Below are positions 46,626-59,264 of a stretch of DNA of 64,000 bases, piece by piece (within the stretch, counting starts at the first letter, position 1; every line of letters begins with the position of its first letter). The notes beneath the pieces were generated by a model. That model was given only the letters and a program-made list of their open reading frames with translations. It had not been told where the DNA came from and searched no databases. Position numbers and translations under genes: made by a program. The DNA is from Oscheius onirici (taxonomy: Eukaryota > Nematoda > Chromadorea > Rhabditida > Rhabditidae): assembly GCA_932521025.1 (NCBI GenBank), contig OW051470.1, positions 5,628,501-5,692,500 on the forward strand. Reading direction: 5' to 3'.

Positions 46626-46951
46626 ATGTGCGCTTGGACCGGCTGAGAAAAAAATTGCCTTCAGTGCGGCGGGCAAAAGAAATTCAGCACACTTTTTTCT
46701 GTTTTTTTTTGTGTTTCCCCAGTCATTGTGAACGTTTCAGCAAAAAAAGAAAAAAGTTCAGAAAAAAGGGAAAAACGGTAAAGAAACCCGAAAAATATGA
46801 CGAAATTCGCGAAAAAATCGACAAAATTCGTGTTTTTCGTACGAAATTTCAATTTTCTTTGCGGATTCATCTTTTTTTTGTCTAACTTTTTTCTGTACTA
46901 TTCTTTTTTCAATTTTCAAGGCAATTTTTCCCAGCCGGTCCAAGCGCACAT
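46626..46951. mobile_element. MITE with 33-bp terminal inverted repeats
   Basis: The ends read ATGTGCGCTTGGACCGGCTG (then AGAAAAA) and, inverted, the same with GGGAAAAATTGCCT. The interior of about 260 bp is A/T-rich and noncoding. It lies in the divergent promoter interval of the DHHC gene and GUF1. Confidence 0.85.
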
Positions 46952-47040
46952 CCTTCCTATGTCTGTATTCTTTCTCCCTTTTTTTAAAGCATTCTCAGAA
47001 TAACCATCTCTGTTTTAAGAAATGCACCGGAAGCAGTAGA

Positions 47041-49416
47041 ATGTCCAGCTCAAAACTTTTAGCGAAACTTTTCCACATTTACAAGCACGGTCACCAAAGG
47101 ATATGCTATTCACTGAAAAGTGACGATCCAACTCGTCTTATCGACCTCACCCAATTTCCGCCGAACAAAATCAGAAATTTCAGGTAAAAAATATATTTCG
47201 GGCAATTTTTCAATTTTCAGCATTGTAGCTCATGTAGACCACGGGAAAAGCACGCTGGCCGATAGACTGTTGGAGATGGCTGGTGTTGTGAAACCAGGAG
47301 AACGAGAACATCAAATGTTGGACAAGTTACAAGTGGAACGAGAGCGCGGAATTACCGTAAAAGCACAAACTGTTGCCTTACCCTACAAAGTAAGTTTTTT
47401 TTAGTCCTGTTTTATTCTATTTCTAGGGATATTTACTGAACTTGATTGATACTCCTGGTCATGCTGACTTCTCAGCTGAAGTATCTCGATCATTGACCGT
47501 TTGCGATGGAATTCTTCTGCTTATAGCAGCAAATCAGGGAGTTCAAGCACAGGTAGAGTCTTTCTGTGTAAAATTCAGAAAAAATTCAGACAATCGCTAA
47601 TTTTTGGCTAGCCTTCGAGCGAAATGTCACCATGCTACCCATTATCAATAAAATCGATCTCAGCGGGGCAAATATCCCCAAAGTACGCTCTTTTCAATAA
47701 AAGCTTATTGTTAGAAAGAATTTAGGTCGAAACGCAGCTAAAAAACCTGTTTGAATTTGAACCAAAAGAAAGTCTGAAAATATCGGCTAAATCCGGTATA
47801 AACGTGGATAAAATCTTTGACGAAATAGTCCAAAGAATACCAGCTCCAACAGCTAAAAGAGATGCCCCATTCAGGTACTTCAAAAGTTTGTTTTGGGCTA
47901 AAAATCCATTTCAGAGGTCTGATTTTCGATTCGTCGTTCGACCATTTCCGAGGTGCCATAGCCTTTGTTCTCGTCAAAGAAGGGTCCGTGAAAAAAGGCC
48001 AGAAAGTTCGAAGCTACCATAATCAACGAGAATACGATGTATCCGAGGTACTTTACTATTTTTTCACATTTTCACTCATTTAGGTAGGAATAATGCAGCC
48101 GGATATGTCGCCGTGTGCGGAACTCCACGCTGGGCAAGTCGGCTATATCATTTGCAATATGAAAACCGTTAAAGTAAGTCATTCGTTCAGCTGTGATGAA
48201 ATGAACGTTCAGGAATCTGCCGTGGGCGAGACCCTATTCGAACCCAGCATCCTAGAATCGGTAGAACCGTTTCCTGGTTTCAAGCCGATCAAACCGACAC
48301 TCTATGCTGGCCTGTTTCCCGTAGAGACGAGTGATTACGAAGTTTTGAAACAGGTAGCATTTATTTTTTTTCTTTTTCTTCAATGAGTACTCAGGCAGTC
48401 GAGCGTCTGAGTCTGAACGATCCCTCCGTCACAATCACTCCCGATTCATCTCCAGCTCTTGGTCTCGGATGGAAAGTCGGTTTTCTCGGCGTTCTCCATA
48501 TGGAAGTCTTCGGGGCCCGTCTTGACCAAGAATACGGGACCAGCGTCATTCTCACACAGCCATCTGTCGAATATCGAGCTATCGTCAAAGACAACGAGGG
48601 AATACGGAAAAGGCGATTTGATGGAAAGGGAGAGATCAAGATTTTGGATGCCAGCAAGTTCCCCGAAGAAAGCGATATCGACAGGTTTCTTGAGCCGATG
48701 GTCAAGGTAAAACATCTTCAGTTTATTGTTTTAAAGCTTATTTGCAGGTTCGAATGATTGTTCCAGCGGAGCAGATGGGTCTTGTGAACGGGCTCTGCAG
48801 TGAGAGTCGTGGCGAAAGAGGCGAAATCAGTTCAATCGACGAAGATCGGCTGATAATCATATGGAGACTACCATTAGCCGAAGGTTTGTTTGTTCTCCTA
48901 TATTATTGTCTTTTGGCAGTAGTGGTCGACTTTTTCGAACGTCTGAAAAGATTGACGTCAGGCTACGCCTCTTTCGACTACGAACATGACGGATATAACG
49001 AAACAAAGCTGATTAAACTAGCACTTACCATCAACGGCAAAGAAGTACCGGAATTCTCGCAGATTGTTCCAGCTGCAATGGCCAGAGATCGAGCGAAGAC
49101 ATTAGTTCATCGACTGAAGAGAGAAATTCCGAGACAACAATTCGAAGTTAACATCAAAGGCAAGAACACTTGCGTTTTTAGCTAAAAAGTTAATGTTCCA
49201 GCATGCGTTGGAAGCTCGACCAAAGCACTTTCACAAGTGACCATTCAGCCGATGAAAAGGGATTTTACCCAGCTCCTCAAGGGCAATTTCGGCAAAGGTG
49301 GAATGGAGCGACTAAATAAAAAATTGAGTCATCAGTCGAAAGGAAAGGAACGGATGAAGACTCTGGGAAATGTACAGATTCCAAAAGAAGCTTTCCTCAA
49401 CGTGCTCAAAAACTAA
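47041..49416 (+). CDS. guf1: GUF1/EF4 (LepA) mitochondrial elongation factor GTPase
   Basis: Twelve exons with introns of 31-45 nt give about 648 residues, the family length. A basic, Arg/Lys/His-rich presequence-like start ([20 protein letters not shown]) fits mitochondrial import. G motifs: AHVDHGKST (G1), [11 protein letters not shown] (G2), DTPGHADF (G3), NKID (G4), SAKSG (G5). The LepA-specific second half includes [34 protein letters not shown] and the C-terminal domain [15 protein letters not shown]...KGKERMK. LepA/GUF1 back-translocates or protects ribosomes under stress. The last intron (49160-49201) uses a GC donor (AAAG|GCAAG); without removing it the frame stops, while removal restores the conserved IKACVGS. 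A C. elegans orthologue is known. Confidence 0.96.
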
Positions 49417-49486
49417 CCACTACGGGTTACATAGGATTTGTTGATTTTGTCGTTGGTTATTTTTTATGCCTTTTTATTCATAAAAC

Positions 49487-50016
49487 TTACAGAATTTGAA
49501 GAGGTTCAGAACCACAGTTCAACAATACGTAGGCGATTTCTCGGCTCATAGCCTTGGCTCCTTGGACGAAACTCTTTACCTGTTCGCATTCTTCTTCCGT
49601 TCTGAAATGGTTCTTAGGAAGAAAAGGAAGTAAGCTCGCCTGTATTCGATCGCGAACTTTCCTCCTTCGTTTTTGATCGTCTCTCGAATCTCATCGTAGT
49701 CGATGAAGAAACCCTCTTTCTCTTGGAGCCTCGTCCATCTGAACAATGGAAATGTCAAACAAACAAAAAACAGCCTCACAATCTGTCTAACCCTCTTCTG
49801 ATGCTTTTCAGTCGTCTTTTTGTCAAACTTCTTGTTTGTGACCAAAGTCACGGTCACTTCGTCCACAGCACGACGTTTCCGCATAGAAGTGTGATTAGTT
49901 GTCTCGAGAGGATCTACAGTGTTCACAGAAGAACATGCCTGAGAGAGATTTGTTGCTTGAAAGGGACTGTACCAAATATCGGACACGAGAAGAATGACGA
50001 GGAAAAGAGCGTACAT
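49487..50016 (-). CDS. Small secreted protein, unknown
   Basis: From ATG 50016 (MYALFLVILLVSDIWYS, a signal peptide) to TAA 49487-49489, with AATAAA on the minus strand just after (49472-49477). An Asn/Thr-rich stretch is followed by a dibasic site (MRKRRAV), suggesting processing, then a helical region (GFFIDYDEIRETIKNEGG), TEEECEQVKSFVQGAKA, and one late Cys (LLNCGSEPL). The middle intron (about 50 nt) is GT-AG; the last intron would be GC-AG (TACAG|GCGAGC). An upstream in-frame ATG at 50070 exists but would bury the signal peptide. Family not recognised. Convergent with GUF1, 70 bp apart. Confidence 0.6.
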
Positions 50017-50070
50017 TTTGCGATATGGAGACGGTTCGTCCGAGTCTTTTATAGCTCCCTCGCTGTCCAA

Positions 50071-53000
50071 TATTCTTCTGATCAGAGGCTGTCATGGGGC
50101 GATTTCGGGAGTGACGAGCAAACATTGAGTCAATCGTACAGACGCTTTTTTTTACTACTGTTGTAAAGAAGAGGATCCATAGAAATGCGTGATTTGCTCT
50201 AGCTGCCTTTCCTTCTCCTAATAATGTTGTCCTCTATCTAATCCTAGCGTCAAAATGTTCAGCTTCAACACTCTCTGACTGCTTGAAATCTTCAGCTTGT
50301 CCGATTCGAAGAGAGGACAAACTGGGTTTTCAACCTTACAAAGAATGTCGTCTGTCGAGAAGAAGTGTTATGTTTAACACAAGCTGTCCGGACAGTAGGT
50401 GACCGGCCGTCATTCTCTCGACGGCGGCTGTCCTTTGTAATGCTAATCTCGACATGAAGCAGTCCTCCCAGTAATAGATTACCCTCCACTTCGCTTATTC
50501 CAAAAGGCCCTTGCAGCTCCCTCCGGAATAACTCATTCTTCATAGTTTGTCCCTTTTCGCATGTCGTTTTGTCATTTTGTCGTCTCATCTGATTGCACAT
50601 TCTTTTTGTCACAAATTCGATTAGCTATTATTATGAGAATCAGAGCTGTTCGCAGACGAAATTGGTCGCTCATTACTTTTTAATTGAGCAACTATATTTG
50701 GAGAGTCTTGATTGAACAGTCCTTCATAGTTTTTTCTAGAAGTGAGTCAAAGAGTTCCGATCATCTTGGCTCCTCCCTGTCCTTCTTTCTCCGACCACAT
50801 GTCGTCCTAATCAATGATCGTCCTTTTCTTTGATACCGTACTCTCTCACTTGAACCTGAATGTTGCGACTCGTCTACGGCCATCTGTCAGGCGCACGCGC
50901 TTCCGACAGTCTAACTAATCGAACTCATCTGTCAGTTTCTGGGTTACTGTATCTTTTCCCAATTTTCCTCTTCTTGCTCATTTCAAACAAAAACAATGAA
51001 CTCGTCAGAAAGAAAGCGCTCGACTGACAGCGCCATCAGTTGATCAGACACGACCTTCACTTTTTTCGTAGAAACTACGGTAGTCGGGAAATAGTGCTGT
51101 CAGAAGGAAATGGAGTATCCATTGTCGAGAGAAATGACTCGGGAAATTGAACGCTACGCATATGCCAGTGGGTTAATTGAAAACTACCGTAACGAAAACT
51201 ATTCGAGTTATGTCCCGTATTCGCGTCCTGGACGCATATTCTAGCTCGACAGGAAGTTTCAAACATTGATTCAAATCCTCAAATACATTTATTATTTCAC
51301 TTTTTCACTTATTCTAAGAGCAGGGCCTCGAATAGGAGAATCGAAACGAGTTTCTGTAGGAAGAATCGGCTGGTATCACTGGAAACTAGCGCATCAGAGT
51401 TTGTCAGCGACTGGTCTTTCTAGAAGAGAAGCGCTATAGACAAGATCCTTTATATCTCGAGTGTGAAAAAAAAAAGTTGAAAAGGAGTTGTCAATCGATG
51501 AAGAGGCAGAGTCTTTAGCGGGGCGGGGCTCTGTCGAAGAGGGAGGATATCCCGACCCAGAACAATTATCACCAATCTGTCAATCCCCTCATTCTGCTAA
51601 CTGATAGCATCTTGTCAATTCGTTTGCCTAACATAACGAACACATCTTGTACTAACTTTGATGTCAACTTCTTCTTCGAACCGAACCGTTTCCGGCATCT
51701 TTTAAAAGTCTAGATTTCTCCCGCAAGCTCCCGAATCTTGATAACTAAAAGGTTATTTGAGTGTAAAAAGGAGAAAATAGATAGACAGTACTTCGTTAAT
51801 TTGTTAATGACACCCAGAGTGTCATTACCGTAATCGACGCACGCCGATTGGACAATAGCGCATGCGCACTCCATTAGGTTGACCAACACTTAAAGATCGT
51901 TTGAAATGAAAAAAGAATCTAATGGCACTTCTATAAACCACCCAATAAACAGCAAGCAGGAATATCTCTAGAAGTAATTATTGAAACTGTATATTATACC
52001 TAATAACACAATTTGTGACAAAATATCACAACTATAAATATTACAAAATAAGTTGCAGCAACTAACAACTTATTATAGTACAGTAGCCTTACAGTTAGAT
52101 TCAGGTGTTCCAAACAGTACAGGAGTAGGAATCTAATCAATTGTTCACTGTCAAACACATTTGGCCGGCATAAATTTCCCATTCAGACTGACACCTCCGG
52201 ACAGCTGTTCGTTCCAGAAAAGTTGCGCAAAACGAATCTGTTTTCTGAGTTTGGGCCCTTTTGTACCTCCCGCCAGACCTCCTCCCGTTGGCAGATCTCA
52301 TCAGCATTATCAGATAGACGGACGGTCAGCCGGAGTCGTAAATCACGCAATCGCAACAATCGACTCTCATAATGTTTCTTTTTTATCTACTAATTGGACT
52401 GGAGGACTAGTCGAAACTGCAGACTCTATTCGAGGAGCCTTATTTGATACGACTGATTTCTTAGACACTTTATTCGAAAAGCGCTCGGAACTACTAATAC
52501 TTTAAACATGCCTTCACAGCTTGTTAGGCAACATTCTTAACTTTTTGAACAGTGTCCTAGTTTGGTCATTGGGCAAGATCAGTTTAACGGATTGCAAAGT
52601 GCAACAACAAAAAGTTGCCTTAAAAAACCTTTAATGATAAATCATGAAACACAAATCATATCCTGGAATCGGTTGAGTATCTTACCGTTATTTCTTTTCT
52701 ACACTTCGTTAATAATTGAATGCTACAAGGAAAACTCTTTATGTGTAGTGTTGAATGTTTTCAGCAGTAATCTGTCGTAGTATGAACGCGTTTAACGTAC
52801 CGTAGTACACCTAACCCGGAATTCTGTCTCACTCCTGCCCGTATTGAGCCCGTAAGACTACAGTACCCACTCTTTTGTTGTCCCGCATAGAAACGGAGCT
52901 GATCAAGCCTGACTATCACTGTCATTAACTCAATTCTATTCAAACGTATGTCCAAAAGTTAAAGAATACGGTAGATTTCGGGAGGAGCGTGGCGGCAGTG

Positions 53001-53510
53001 CGAGTATGGCGTGTGATGGATGGCTCCTCTCTCGGCGAGATTCGGAATCTGGCCGACAATTGATAGGCCGGCTGGCGGCTGCCTTTCATCTCTACCGCCA
53101 GCCAGCTCTCAAGCAGCAACTTTGTTCCTCTCAATTCACTCTACAGCCTACCAGTTAACAGTTGAAACGCATTGAACGTCTTCGAAGCCCCGAAGAAGAC
53201 AGCCCGCCCCTCGGCCAATGAGCGCCCGAGGTGGCGCTGTCCGCAACTCCGCCCATCGCTTAATGAGTGGCCATTTGTTAGACTGCCGATCGGCTCTGAC
53301 GTCACAATTTCGACCAATGAGTTATTTCTGATCATCTGTTCCAACAAGATGACCTTTCGAACGATACCGTTTAGGCGCCAACTTCGAATTGATTCCGAAT
53401 TTTTTGCTCTCACTGTATGGGAACAGGTCTCTCCCAATGAAGTTGTTACAGACTGCAATCAAACCTTTTTCCTTGTTTCACTTATTGCTGATTTATAGAA
53501 AACTCTTAAT
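50071..53510. other. Upstream region of lin-39, 3.4 kb
   Basis: No supported gene. Open frames are short and lack domains. The region is dotted with TACCGTA/TACGGTA/TACAGTA motifs (for example 51078, 51186, 51828, 52081, 52798 and 52972). Hox regulatory DNA is the likely content by position. Confidence 0.5.
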
Positions 53511-53762
53511 TACCGTAAAACCTCTATTAGAAGCCCCCCCCCCCCCCTCTTCGAAAAATACGCAATTACGTACGCATTTTTTTCGGATTGAAGGAAAAAA
53601 ACTTTCAACTTTTTTTAAATTTTTTCCTGGTAGCCAGCATCAATATCTATCTAGGAAAAATAATAGTGAAGCTGAAAATTATCGCCTTCCATCTGAAAAA
53701 AATGCGTACGTAATTGCGTATTTTTCGAAGAGGGGGGGGCTTCTAATAGAGGTTTTACGGTA
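53511..53762. mobile_element. MITE with CCGTAAAACCTCTATTAG ends
   Basis: A 252-bp element with arms of about 70 bp: TACCGTAAAACCTCTATTAG on the left and its exact complement on the right, then a C run (left) or G run (right), then TTCGAAAAATACGCAATTAC in both. TA flanks the tips. It lies 230 bp upstream of the lin-39 start codon. No coding content. Confidence 0.85.
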
Positions 53763-53992
53763 TTACAAGGACTATTTGATCCAGTTTACAGCGAAAAGTA
53801 CTTTCAAGAAGAGTCTCTTCGTGTCAACCAATCTTTACAAAGACTCTTTAACTTCTTCTTTTACTTTTTCCATTTCAATCAAAGCTGAACAGTTTCATTT
53901 CAGTCATTTCTATTGCCACTTTTATTGAGTCTCACCTCTCTCTGTTCCACCGAATCAATAATCTAAAAAATTTCAGAAGTCCTCCCTCGTCG

Positions 53993-56900
53993 ATGACTTC
54001 TCCGACTGACTTTGCAGGCACGGCAGCCTCCTTGCCTCAATTTTACTACGAGGCAGCTCAACAGCATGCTGCGCAGTACTTTCCTGGTACCGCGGCTGCC
54101 CAGTTCAGTGCCGTGTCGGCTGCTTCTGGAAATAGCAATGATGTGAGTTTAGCAGCTTCAAGGGTGGTCTCTTTTATGGCAACAATCTGTAGGCAGATGC
54201 CCCTCAGCTCTCCTGTACGTAGTTGATAAATGAGCGCGCGTCGGCCAGATTTACGAGCGGCGCTCTCGCGACTCCTCCCGAACCACATCCCCGTTCCAAC
54301 GCCAATTTTCTCCTCGTTTCTTCCATATTTCAATGTTTCAATTCATTCTGTTCAAGAAAATGAGCTCGAAAAGTCTCTGTGGTTACCGTAATCCCTATCT
54401 CTATCAGCAAAGCATTTGAGCTCAGACCTTCTTCTCAATTTGCAAGTACTTTGTTCAACAAAGTAGCGTAAGAATTCCAAGTTCATTCTCAACTAGTTTC
54501 AGTAGTATTGATTAAACATTTCTCACAGCCAATCTTCCCATAGAACACTGGTTCTCATTGGAGTCCCTCTTTGTGTAACATAGTGACAATGATCACAATG
54601 AAAATAAGAGAAAAAGTTGGTTTTGAACACTGGAGGGAATGACTAAGCGCTGTAATTTGTCTCCCCTGACCAGAGATTTTTCATGCGGGGCATAAAAAGC
54701 TCTTGTTTGGACATGTTCCTGGTTGAAAAGGAATTCTTTTCAGTCACTTTGCTATGGCCAGCCATCAGAATGGAAAGAAGAAAAAGACGACAAAAAGGAT
54801 GACAGTGACAAGGAGACTGTTTCCGGAGCTGCCGTCTATCCCTGGATGACTCGAGTTCATTCCAATTCCAGTGAGTTTTCTTGGAAAACCCCTCTTTCGA
54901 CTGCTCTATTTATCACCCTCTCACTCTTCTTGCAAATCGATCAATCCGCTCTCTTGTTCGCTTCCCTCTGTTCAGGTGGTCTAAAATGAGGGAGATGGTT
55001 CACAGTAAGACACTTGAAATGCAGACGGCAGTGAGAGGGAGATGCTATCGCGACGGAATCGAGCGTCGTCGAGGCACGAAGAGACGTGTTTAGAAAAAAA
55101 ACATATGGGGGGTTAAGAGAAAGAAGGAGGGTCTTCGAATCTTGGTATATATAAACAATAATAACATAGGCCACCACTATTGTGAGGTACCGAATTTGGA
55201 AAAGATGTGACAATACTCTCAAGCCGCAAACAAATAGTTTTCTATACGCTGTGCACTCTGTCCAATAACTTGTTGTTAGTTTTCTCAGGTTTGGAACATT
55301 GTACGGACAATGTTTGTTCTTTTCCGTTACAACCTGACATTAAGCCGTTCAAAATTATAGTACTCTCATCATCGAGGCGATCGATTTGTTATTCTGTTTG
55401 AGCTGTTCTGTTCTAGTGAAATTTAATTAGAATTAGAAGAACAGTTGAGCTCATATTTCCCGGGATTTCCTTCCTCTACCGTAGTCGTTCGTGTCCAGTC
55501 GCAATCGGTAAGGCCTCTCGGCTCTAATAGTCGATTTATGTGCGTGTTGTCTGCTCTCCCAATTGGCGTGTTTCTTCTGAAAGAAAACTTCTGCCGGGCA
55601 GATGAAAGACACAGAAGATACGGTAGGAATGAGGGTCAGTTGTTCGTCTCGACTCGGCTGTCACAATACCTTCCTTCAGTTGTAACAGAGCCCGAAAAGA
55701 CGGCTCTTTGAAGCACTGATTGCTGCTGATTGAGCACCGCCAACATCGGTCGCGATGATGGATAGGCCAAACACTGACAGAGACTTTCTTCTATTTTCCC
55801 ACGGCCAGATCGCCTGAATTTCTAATGGACCTGTCCTTGGTCACATCCATCACAGCTTTGTTCAAAGGAGCTTTGCGTCTAGAATTCCTGAGAATATACC
55901 GTATCCATATGGTTTTCTTTGTTTTCATGCTCTAAAATAGAAAATGACAAAATATGCATTGACTGTCACTTTTAGCAGCAACTGACAAATTGAGAAAGGT
56001 CCTAATGCAAAAGCAATTTCGAGGCGAATGACAATGACAAATTTGTTGTGTTTGGACCAGGTGTTCGGATCGAAATTTGGACAGGTATGTCTCTGATGGA
56101 TGTCGCCGCGGGGGAGAATGTTTTGGCGACTGAAACTGTGCAAGGAGTCTGACAAAAGCAGATGGCTGAGAGGAGAGACACGCGTGGGAATGCGGTCCGT
56201 ACGACCCATTATTGCTGTTTCAGTATGTCAGTTCTCACTAGAATGAGAAGTTTAGTCTTGAGCTATGGACTGTCTGTGTGCAGTTTGGGAATCACTGTCG
56301 GAAATTTTTGAAAACCATTTGAGACCCTTTTGTATTCCCTGTATGATAGCCATTCGCAGCCTCTCCTTTTCCGCTTGAAGAGCTTCGAGCAGCTGCCAGT
56401 TGCGATATTTATTGTCAAAAGAGTCATAAATCGGCCGACAAGCGACTTTTGGGCAGTCATAAATTGTCCCAGAGATTTACTGCCGGCTGCAGGTTTCCCT
56501 CTCGAGTATAGTAAGAAAGATACACGAAACTTTTAGCAGGTCCTCGAGGAGAGAAACGACAACGAACAGCCTATACACGAGTACAAGTTCTCGAACTTGA
56601 AAAGGTACTTTTCTATTTCCAATTTCCTTTCAATTTGTTCTTGTAGGAGTTCCATTTCAACAAGTACCTGACCAGGAAACGACGACTGGAGATCGCCCAT
56701 GCCCTGACTCTCACGGAGCGACAAGTCAAAATTTGGTAATTTTTTGACAAACTTGATCGAGTCAACTTTTTCAGGTTTCAAAACCGGAGGATGAAGCACA
56801 AGAAGGAGAATAAAGTGAGTTTTTGTCCGTCACATATGTTGTAGTTCCTTTATTCTAAATTGATGTCGTTTTTCATGACGGGCTGTTAGATTGGACGCAC

Positions 56901-57244
56901 CAGGTGAATGATGTCTCTTTCGAGTTCATCCAGATGGGACACATGTGGCCGTTTGTTGCCAATCTTACTGGGGATTCGAAATCTTGTCTCAATAGAACAA
57001 CTAGTCTTTTGAAAAAAAGCCATACAAAAGCTTACACGAGATCTCTTTCTACAGCTCCTCTTTGACTTTCTAGAAATAATAAAAAGAAAAGAAGTGTCGT
57101 GTGCTTCTGCTTCTGGAATAATGTTGCATTTAGGATTTTCAGGACAAGCCGATCACGCCGCAGATGATGCCCTTCCCAGCCGGTTCACTGCCATTTGCCA
57201 ACTTCGGTTTTCCTCGGAATTTTCTCCTTTCCAATCAGTTCTAG
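53993..57244 (+). CDS. lin-39: Dfd/Scr-class homeodomain protein LIN-39
   Basis: Six exons (53993-54142, 54744-54870, 56540-56604, 56647-56735, 56775-56814, 57143-57244) give about 190 residues. The N-terminus is Ala/Gln/Tyr-rich. The hexapeptide is [10 protein letters not shown], Dfd/Scr type, for CEH-20/Pbx contact. The homeodomain begins [20 protein letters not shown], continues [20 protein letters not shown] and ends [18 protein letters not shown]; Asn51 is intact. The tail [11 protein letters not shown], ending NQF, resembles the C. elegans LIN-39 tail as I recall it. Introns cut the homeodomain after LELEK and within Trp48. Intron 2 is 1.7 kb. A TTTCAG acceptor just before the 5' leader suggests spliced-leader addition. 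LIN-39 patterns the mid-body and vulva in C. elegans. Shorter than the C. elegans protein. Confidence 0.95.
54871..56539. other. Large second intron of lin-39
   Basis: A 1.7-kb intron in a genome of about 40-nt introns. I see no nested gene. It contains TACCGTA at about 55478, TACGGTA at about 55619 and TACCGTA at about 55898, consistent with but not proof of regulatory content. Confidence 0.45.
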
Positions 57245-59264
57245 ACCCGTTATTCCCTTTCTCTCTTGCTCTATCATTCCATTCTCTAAGCTTTATTTCC
57301 CTCTCTTTAGTTCCCCATTGGTTCCTCTAGTTGTTCATAGTATTTTTCTGCTCGACACAAGGTGAATTAACAAGGTGACACAAGGTAGCCGCATAAACAG
57401 ACAAGGTATATTCTGTTCGTGATTTTTGAGAACAACAGAGACTTTTTTCTCCACTCTCACATATTTCCCTCTTGTGATGGTAACAATTTCCTCTTCCTAC
57501 TTCTTTTCTAAGGATAAAACGCAATGTATATTTTAACGGTGATCAAAACGTAAACTTTTCAGATTCCGTTGGTTTTGTGACATTGTTTATGATATCGGAG
57601 GATTCTATATGTAACTTCGACGAAATACAATTTCTATGCTTTCATTTTCTAGTTCGAGTTGACTGGTTCGCTGACTTTCATCTTTTTTTCTGTTCCCAAG
57701 CTGTGATCAATGTTGATCCGTTAACATCAGACACCACATAGATATTTCAAGTTACTCAGCTCTGAATTAGTGCGCAAACAGTGGAGGTTTGGTCAGGTTG
57801 CGACCGAAGCCGGAGTTGTTTGCGAGAAGAGATCTTGGAGTAACACAGAATTTGAAAGAACTTAGAAAGTATGTTAACTTTCTCAAGTACAAGGATAGAA
57901 CCACCCTTCCAGGGCTAAATATGTCTTGTCTTCTCCTATCACTTCTTTCCCGGACCCTCAGTTCCCTTTCATTCGTCCCTTGTCAGTCCATTCGAAGTAA
58001 CTATCATAGGAACCCTTCGTGCACTTGCTTGTCCTGTCGCGACTTGTTAAAAACTAATTTGCGCACAAAGCTCCCCTCCTTATCCTCAATTAGAGCTTCA
58101 GACACACAGACGCGAGAACAATTTGAAGTGGATTGTAAATATTCAAATCAGTCAACTATAATCTCTATAACTTACAACTTTTTACTTTCAAACTTGTGTA
58201 CTAGCTCGCAAGGATGGATAGACTCCGCCCGAACTCTGTCATTGGAAAGCTACGGTAGCAGAGCACCTGCTGCTCGCCGTGGCCATTAATCTGGAACTGG
58301 AAGAAAAGGTTTCCGCCTTTGGATCTGTGGCAACTGGGTCAGATCAACAGAGGGCCAAAAAGTGATTACTTTGAGTCGTGGAGAACTTTAACTGGATATG
58401 AAATGAACACGATGAGACGAGAACAACTCCAGGGTGACAGCTGAGAGCATACCATATGCTGATTTATTCGGAACATTTGTCTACACGCAACAATTTATGG
58501 CTGTCCAATGCCGACAATTCATAAGAGCTGTCCAGGAGAGGGAGAGGTTATCGTCTAGAAAGGAAACACCTTTGAGAACGTTTACACTCTACAGTAGACT
58601 TGTGGACTCTTCCTCGATGAGAAGAAAGTAATGAAAACTAACAGCCTTTTGTAAATGTTATCTGAGAAGTTTCAACGATACAAGGATCAATGAGTACAAG
58701 TTGAGTCTTCGGGACAAAAACAATAGAGTTTCGGTAAAGTGATTTGAGTCAATACATTTAAAATTCGATCTTACTGGCTAGCTTTGATGATTCACAATCT
58801 GAAGAGACAATCGGCAAGCTGGACAAAATTTACAGCCATTCACAAGTCGCCGGCTAATTTACGAGCCGCGATTGTAGGCGGTAGAAGAGAAAGATACGAT
58901 GAAGTGGATACGATACCCTCGAGGTTATCGGTTCATGTGCTCGAAACAGACAATCTTAAGACATATGCTAAATGCTAATCCAGACTCCTCTCAAAGGAGA
59001 TGTCCGTCAGAAAGAGTTTTTTGCTCGGAGACTTGTCTCCTCCTCTCGTCTTCTGTGTTCTCTCCAAAAGTTCAACGGAGAGAGTCTTGTGCTCGAAGCA
59101 AATACATAAATCTCGGTGCGGCTGCTGCGTGTCAGGATTGGGCGTCTTCGGGCTCCGCTGGCGAAATATACACGTCGTAAACGTTAATCGTTATGGGGGA
59201 TCGGTCACTCTGATTTGTGACCCTTCCACAATAAACCAACAATCGTTCGAGCAGTTTATTGAGA
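57245..59264. other. Interval between lin-39 and the kinase cluster
   Basis: Two kilobases with no gene I can support. The longest frame (57789-58289) begins with GTG, has no domain and looks like chance. Confidence 0.5.

Noticed and set aside
57789-58289. 166-codon frame 3' of lin-39
   Set aside because: Starts with GTG, has no recognisable motif and no splice partners.
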